Origin: Kitagawia praeruptora
Taxonomy: Eukaryota > Streptophyta > Magnoliopsida > Apiales > Apiaceae
Length of the DNA: 64,000 nucleotides
Reading direction: 5' to 3'
NCBI GenBank assembly: GCA_037693485.1
Contig: CM075351.1
Span: 15,805,001 to 15,869,000 of the forward strand
The notes under the pieces were generated by a model. It worked only from the letters and a program-made list of their open reading frames with translations, did no database searches and was not told the DNA's origin. This document shows positions 59,834 through 64,000 of the stretch, piece after piece. How positions within the stretch are numbered: the stretch's first letter is position 1; every line of letters starts with the position of its first letter. A program made the translations under genes and the position numbers.

Positions 59834-60171
59834 CCATCAAGGAATTCAATTCATATATATAGACTCCTTTAAAGATTATGACGTTTCCATCCAAAGATAC
59901 ATCCCAAAAAAATACAAAAAACTACCAGGCCTCACAGTAACCACCAGATGAATGCAATCAAGTACAAATAAAATAAAACAAGCATACGGAATAGCAGCGA
60001 CAAAAGTGACAGAAATGCCAATAAAGCATTTCACCTGGAAAAGAACCATCACCAGTTGCGATAGATAGAGCTCTATTGTGATCGGCTACAACCCTATAAG
60101 CCATGTCGACCTTATCAACATCATCAGACCCAACTTTGCCTGTATATGGATGAGCTCCGATTGCCTTAAGC

Positions 60172-61103
60172 ACTGTCAAAATAGTGAAAAAGGAAATCGT
60201 CAAAATCTAAACCTAATAAACAGAATTTCTAACTACTTAACTGAAACCTGACAGCACATTGCTCAGATAGTCTCATTATACCCTCATTCAGTTGTTTAAA
60301 ACTTGCTTACATCTCAAAATTGAGATTTGCAGATGAAACACTCAGCTCAAACTTTCTAAAATTAGTTATTAGGAGTCCATCTCATCTTCATGAATTCAGA
60401 AACTTCCTTAGAACTTATACCACAAGTCCCAAATGTTATATACTTTACCAAAGAGTATCTCAAGGTCTTCTGGGAGGGAGATATTATTAAAACAGAAACT
60501 GATACAACATCAACATACTCCAAGACCCGCCACATTTACGAATAGAGGCCAGAAAATATGACTAAATATATTTTGGTCAGAAACACTGCACAAGTACTAT
60601 ATACATAAAGAAAAAGTTCAACTGCCTCGAACAGCTTGCTAAAAAGTAATGAATCAGTAAAATCTGGTTATCAGAAGATACTAGAATTATATAGGCTACA
60701 CACAGGTCGAGGCAAGAAGAAACAAACAGCACAACTCCCTAGCACCGAAAACATACTTTATGAAACACAAGACGGTAGTAATTAAACTCGGAGCGTTATC
60801 TCTGATAAATAATACAAACTTCAGAATAACACACGCAGAAAAATAAACAAAGCTCTTGTTTAAATATATCCCAATAACTACCAGCTCATTCTATTCACAA
60901 GTAAACGTACTGGGAGCTATTAAAAACCCATAGTATATCATATGTAGACACATTAATTATGAAGTACATCTGAGAACATCTAGAACAGATAATGCTGCCT
61001 GAGGCCTAATATTGAGTGTACGCAGGTTCTATGTGTTTTACCCTTCTTTCCAATATGGAATCTGAATTTTCAGGTCAGGTTCTTGGATAAAACCCAACAG
61101 TGT
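60172..61103. other. No gene seen
   Basis: AT-rich DNA between the AlaRS pseudogene and the next exon. The N-terminal catalytic exons of AlaRS were looked for here and not found. Confidence 0.5.
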
Positions 61104-61589
61104 CTAAACCCGCAATTCAATGATTGACCTTTTTTCCTGAATCTCGACTTGACGCCTAGTTTTTGTTTTGTGATTATCATGCATCAGATATGAAGTCGAT
61201 TTGGACCAAGGCTTAACTTGTTCACCACTACCACTCTGTCCCCCATTTATATATAATTCCAAATTAAATGAACCAGGACAAATGATACCTATAAAGTCAT
61301 CTAGCTTCGAAGTTTGTTCATCATCGGTCTTTGCCTTTTTTTTTGTTTTTTGATAGGAAGTCTTTGCTTTTTTCGTTCTAGGTTGATACTGACTTTGAGA
61401 CTTTGTACTAGACACCTGGATATTATCAATAGACGCACCGTCATCAATCTCAGTTGCCAAATGTTGCTGCCTCATCTCTGATGCAGTGACAACAGATTCA
61501 CCGGTAGCCCGATCATATCCAAACATCTCAACCATCTCGTTATAATGCCTGAATGACTTATTCTTCCATTCTGCAGCTTCTGGTTTTGC
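61104..61589 (-). CDS. Terminal exon of a possible Myb/SANT-like protein
   Basis: After an AG acceptor the exon runs 161 residues to TAG. It starts AKPEAAEWKNKSFRHYNEMV and EMFGYDRATGESVVTASEM, which resembles the segment following the Myb/SANT-like DNA-binding domain in a large plant family (often linked to Harbinger-type transposases). It then has a Lys-rich part (KKAKTSYQKTKKKAK) that could be a nuclear signal. Upstream exons with the DNA-binding domain are not visible before 64000; two tiny LTR elements lie in what would be the intron. It could be a truncated gene; the family call is tentative. Confidence 0.45.
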   Translation of the reverse strand, partial: AKPEAAEWKNKSFRHYNEMVEMFGYDRATGESVVTASEMRQQHLATEIDDGASIDNIQVSSTKSQSQYQPRTKKAKTSYQKTKKKAKTDDEQTSKLDDFIGIICPGSFNLELYINGGQSGSGEQVKPWSKSTSYLMHDNHKTKTRRQVEIQEKRSIIELRV

Positions 61590-62134
61590 CTGACACAAAA
61601 AAAATTAGAAGTAAACACATTTAAGCAATCAAAGAATAAAAGTTAACAAGTCAGTCTTATAAATAACCAAGTATACAAGTATGATACACAAACCCATAAC
61701 CAAATTTAACATTAAATTGTACCAATAAATTATACGTTAACATTCTACCACACATGGCACCAAGTGATGTGATAACAGATGACTAAAATTGCAGCATTCC
61801 CTTCAAATAATTATAGCAGCAAGCACATGATTAGGGATAATTATAATGGGATTACTGTTATTTTGTGCATTGTTAATCACAGTTTAAGCAAGAAACTACA
61901 TGAATTGTGCAGAGGCAGTGAGCATATAGTGTAGAGACTAGAGAGACAGCATGAATCAATCAAAGTCTACAATAATTGCTTGTGTTGCATACGTTATACA
62001 ATCATAGAAATGCAGATCATAGAAATGCCAACATACAAGAACTTCAACATAAAGACTTGATTAAGAAGTGAGATGAAAGCATAATTTACGGGGAAAACTG
62101 TAAATAATCAAATGTCCGTTAAACTTGTTTGTCC
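61590..62134. other. No gene seen
   Basis: AT-rich, presumably intronic or intergenic. Confidence 0.4.
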
Positions 62135-62139
62135 GTAAT

Positions 62140-63220
62140 TGTAGGATTCATAATCGATATAAAAACACACACACTATAAACAAAACTGTATGTATAAATA
62201 AAACAGAAGAAAACAAAAGTTGCTTAGCTCTTTAAGAACTACATTATATTCCTTCTTGTGTTAAGTCACTGAACGTGTACATGCAAGGTTTAAATAGAGC
62301 AAAGCCCAAGCCCACTAGGTGGTAGCTATAATTATGCAACTACTCGCTCAAAACTCCCTACATTCTCTCCACTACTCCTGACTTATTCCATGCACTCCTA
62401 ATACCAATGTAACAAACAGCTAAACTAGTCTTACTACAAATAAACAAATTAAAAACAAAGCAAACAAACAAATACTTAAATAATAAGTTTAAGATTAATT
62501 TCCAACATTCACCCCCATAATCTTAAACTTATGAAGCACTTCTATTCATCTTGTGATGCACTTCTCACCACCATCTTGTGATGCACTTCTCACCACCTTC
62601 ATCTTCATCTTGTGATGCACTTCTCATCACCCTCCCATTTACTTTTTTGTTGATGCACTTCTCATCAACTACCATTTTTGTTTTGGAGCACTTATCTCCA
62701 TGGTGCACATAATCACCAAAAGTTCAAAATAAAAAATCTTATTTTTCCACAGCCACCTGTGCCATGGTCTTCTTTTCATCTTCTTTCATCTTGATGGCCC
62801 ACTCCCAAATACAACTTCAAAAGCCCTTAAGATCATAAAGCTCTGATACCAAGTGTAGGATTCATAATCGATATAAAAACACACACACTATAAACAAAAC
62901 TGTATGTATAAATAAAACAGAAGAAAACAAAAGTTGCTTAGCTCTTTAAGAACTACATTACATTCCTTCTTGTGTTAAGTCACTGAACGTGTACATGCAA
63001 GGTTTAAATAGAGCAAAGCCCAAGCCCACTAGGTGGTAGCTATAATTATGCAACTACTCGCTCAAAACTCCCTACATTCTCTCCACTACTCCTGACTTAT
63101 TCCATGCACTCCTAATACCATGTAACAAACAGCTAAACTAGTCTTACTACAAATAAACAAATTAAAAACAAAGCAAACAAACAAATACTTAAATAATAAG
63201 TTTAAGATTAATTTCCAACA
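62140..63220 (-). mobile_element. TRIM (terminal-repeat retrotransposon in miniature), 1081 bp
   Basis: LTRs at 62140-62507 (368 bp) and 62854-63220 (367 bp) differ by about two or three positions. Minus-strand termini are TGTTGGAAATTAATC and ...ATCCTACA. The primer-binding site TGGTATCAGAGC abuts the 5' LTR at about 62840-62851, and the purine tract TTATGGGGGTGAA abuts the 3' LTR at about 62508-62520. TSD GTAAT at 62135-62139 and 63221-63225. The 346-bp interior has no gene, only short repeats (CATCTTGTGATGCACTTCTC). Confidence 0.95.
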
Positions 63221-63269
63221 GTAATCATAATTTCCGCTGTATTTCAAATCAACCAACACACATAAAAAC

Positions 63270-63526
63270 TGTTAAATATATATGAGTATAAGATCCTTGA
63301 AAGGACCTTCCCCAACACCTTAAGGTTCTAACATGGTATCAGAGCTCCAATATTCTCAATTTAATTTGGCACTAAGGAATTGTTCCAAAAATAGGCTCCT
63401 AGTGACCACTCTTACCCCATAGTGGGCTTCCAAATGAGGGGCAATGTTAAATATATATGAGTATAAGAGATCCTTGAAAGGGCCTTCCCCAACACATTAA
63501 GGTTTTGGGTGAAACGATATCTAACA
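63270..63526 (+). mobile_element. Complete 257-bp LTR retroelement (SMART-like)
   Basis: 5' LTR 63270-63333 (64 bp, TGTTAAATATATATGAG to GGTTCTAACA), primer-binding site TGGTATCAGAGC at 63334-63345 with no gap, a purine-rich AAATGAGGGGCAA ending at 63444, and a 3' LTR 63445-63526 (82 bp, ending GATATCTAACA). TSD AAAAC at 63265-63269 and 63527-63531. All cis signals of an LTR retrotransposon fit in 257 bp. The 3' LTR has 18 extra bases near its end (TTTTGGGTGAAACGATAT replaces a shorter stretch) and AGAG where the 5' LTR has AG. Confidence 0.93.
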
Positions 63527-63689
63527 AAAACAAACCCCATCATGCCGAAACCAACTAAACAAAAGATTATTCCCATCTATACACAAAAAAAAATAATTAT
63601 AGATTGTATGTTATGAAATTGATAAACATCACAAACAAAAAAGATGAAAAAAATAAGCAATTTGGTATATATGGAATTTATAAACAGAG

Positions 63690-63784
63690 CAACGGAGAGA
63701 ATGAGAGAGAGGAAAAGAGAGGTGGATGGGAGGCGGAGGGGAGAGAGGGGGGGGAGGAGGGAGACGGGGAGAGAGAGAGAAAGA

Positions 63785-63815
<31 letters not shown>

Positions 63816-63890
63816 GAGGGAGAGAGAGAGAGAGACGGAGAGAGATGAGGGGGAGGCGAGAGGGAGGGAGGGAGAGAGAGAGAGAATAAA
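63690..63890. repeat. (GA)n-rich purine tract
   Basis: About 200 bp almost wholly A and G on the plus strand. Reading frames on both strands (Arg/Glu or Ser/Leu-rich) reflect the repeat alone. Confidence 0.92.
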
Positions 63891-63894
63891 ATTT

Positions 63895-64000
63895 ACCAGA
63901 TGTGAAGGTCGGAGGGGAGCGGAGAAGTTCGTCGGAGAGGAATTGCTGGCCAAACACCCAGACAGAGCCTGTCCGCTGTATTGGGTTATTTGGTCGTTTA
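63895..64000 (-). other. Possible exon running off the right edge
   Basis: The minus strand from the edge reads NPIQRTGSVWVFGQQFLSDE, LLRSPPTFTS, with a GT donor after the Ser codon (GGTAAATT at about 63892-63899). It may be the first exon or 5' part of the gene ending at 61104, but the link is a guess. Confidence 0.25.

Larger units (their letters stand above)
54924..60171 (-). pseudogene. AlaRS pseudogene, block B main exon series
   Basis: Alanyl-tRNA synthetase charges tRNA-Ala. Minus-strand exons in order: 60035-60171 (VLKAIGAHPYTGKVGSDDVD, MAYRVVADHNRALSIATGDG), 58404-58487 (GREYVLRRILRQAVRYG), 58162-58279 (VVEVMGYVFPELKQCEEHIV), 57556-57615 (GIDKFKKAAEDVEGKILIGP), 56011-56061 (DAFLLWDTYGFPLDLTQ), 55847-55931 (ERGLLVDVDGFVSAMNEAW; in-frame TAA near the end), 55440-55497 (AGRTIAMNADATSTLQRKG), 55082-55153 (LIAPNHTCTHMLNFALR), 54924-54999 (ELLGNHLDQKGSIVLPEKL). 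The N-terminal catalytic domain is absent, and exons between ADATST and LIAPNHTC are deleted. With the stop this cannot be active; an intact gene should exist elsewhere. Confidence 0.88.

Noticed and set aside
54924..60171. A functional alanyl-tRNA synthetase gene
   Set aside because: No N-terminal catalytic exons, deleted middle exons, an in-frame TAA in the WERSRNA exon and altered splice sites.
62840..63345. TGGTATCAGAGC words as tRNA gene parts
   Set aside because: They are primer-binding sites complementary to the initiator tRNA, each abutting an LTR.
63644..63957. Long Arg/Glu-rich and Ser/Leu-rich frames
   Set aside because: They arise from the (GA)n tract, which lacks stops in several frames.

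Overview
The window is plant nuclear DNA, almost certainly from a eudicot. It is AT-rich and intron-bearing, with a chloroplast-targeted uroporphyrinogen-III synthase gene and plant-type LTR retrotransposons, TRIMs, an AU-like SINE, Stowaway, hAT and MULE elements. I cannot settle the family. Exons were placed by reading splice sites (GT/AG) and matching translations to families I know; no alignment was run.

Layout. (1) 2.9-8.6 kb, minus: uroporphyrinogen-III synthase in eight visible exons; the last short exon was not found. (2) 8.8-17 kb: mobile elements, including a Stowaway MITE, foldbacks, two non-LTR retroposons with target-site duplications (TSDs), a MULE-like element, and a non-autonomous LTR element holding a solo LTR and a MITE. 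(3) 17-20 kb: fragments of unrelated genes lying side by side, namely an LRR pseudogene, the last exon of pyruvate decarboxylase and the last two exons of an UNE12-like bHLH factor. (4) 20.6-30.0 kb (block A) and 40.2-56.0 kb (block B): a large direct segmental duplication. Each block has an intact two-exon coiled-coil/RRM gene, a broken F-box gene with its halves in opposite orientations, and alanyl-tRNA synthetase (AlaRS) pseudogene exons. (5) 30.3-39.6 kb: two SAWADEE-domain (SHH-like) fragments separated by about 8 kb that holds a CSA/ERCC8 WD40 pseudogene, a 4.6-kb solo LTR and two copies of a 270-bp direct repeat. (6) 49.07-54.39 kb: a recently inserted Ty3/gypsy chromovirus (TSD GTATG) whose coding region is broken. 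(7) 55-60 kb: the rest of the AlaRS pseudogene. (8) 61.1-64 kb: a terminal exon of a possible Myb/SANT-like gene, a 1.1-kb TRIM, a complete 257-bp LTR element and GA-rich sequence.

Only three loci look capable of making normal proteins: uroporphyrinogen-III synthase and the two RRM paralogs. The rest of the gene-like sequence is fragmented, frameshifted or truncated. The main interest is the well-preserved insertion history: exact TSDs, paired empty sites in the duplicated blocks, nested insertions, a very small LTR element, and a collection of orphan exons from at least eight gene families.
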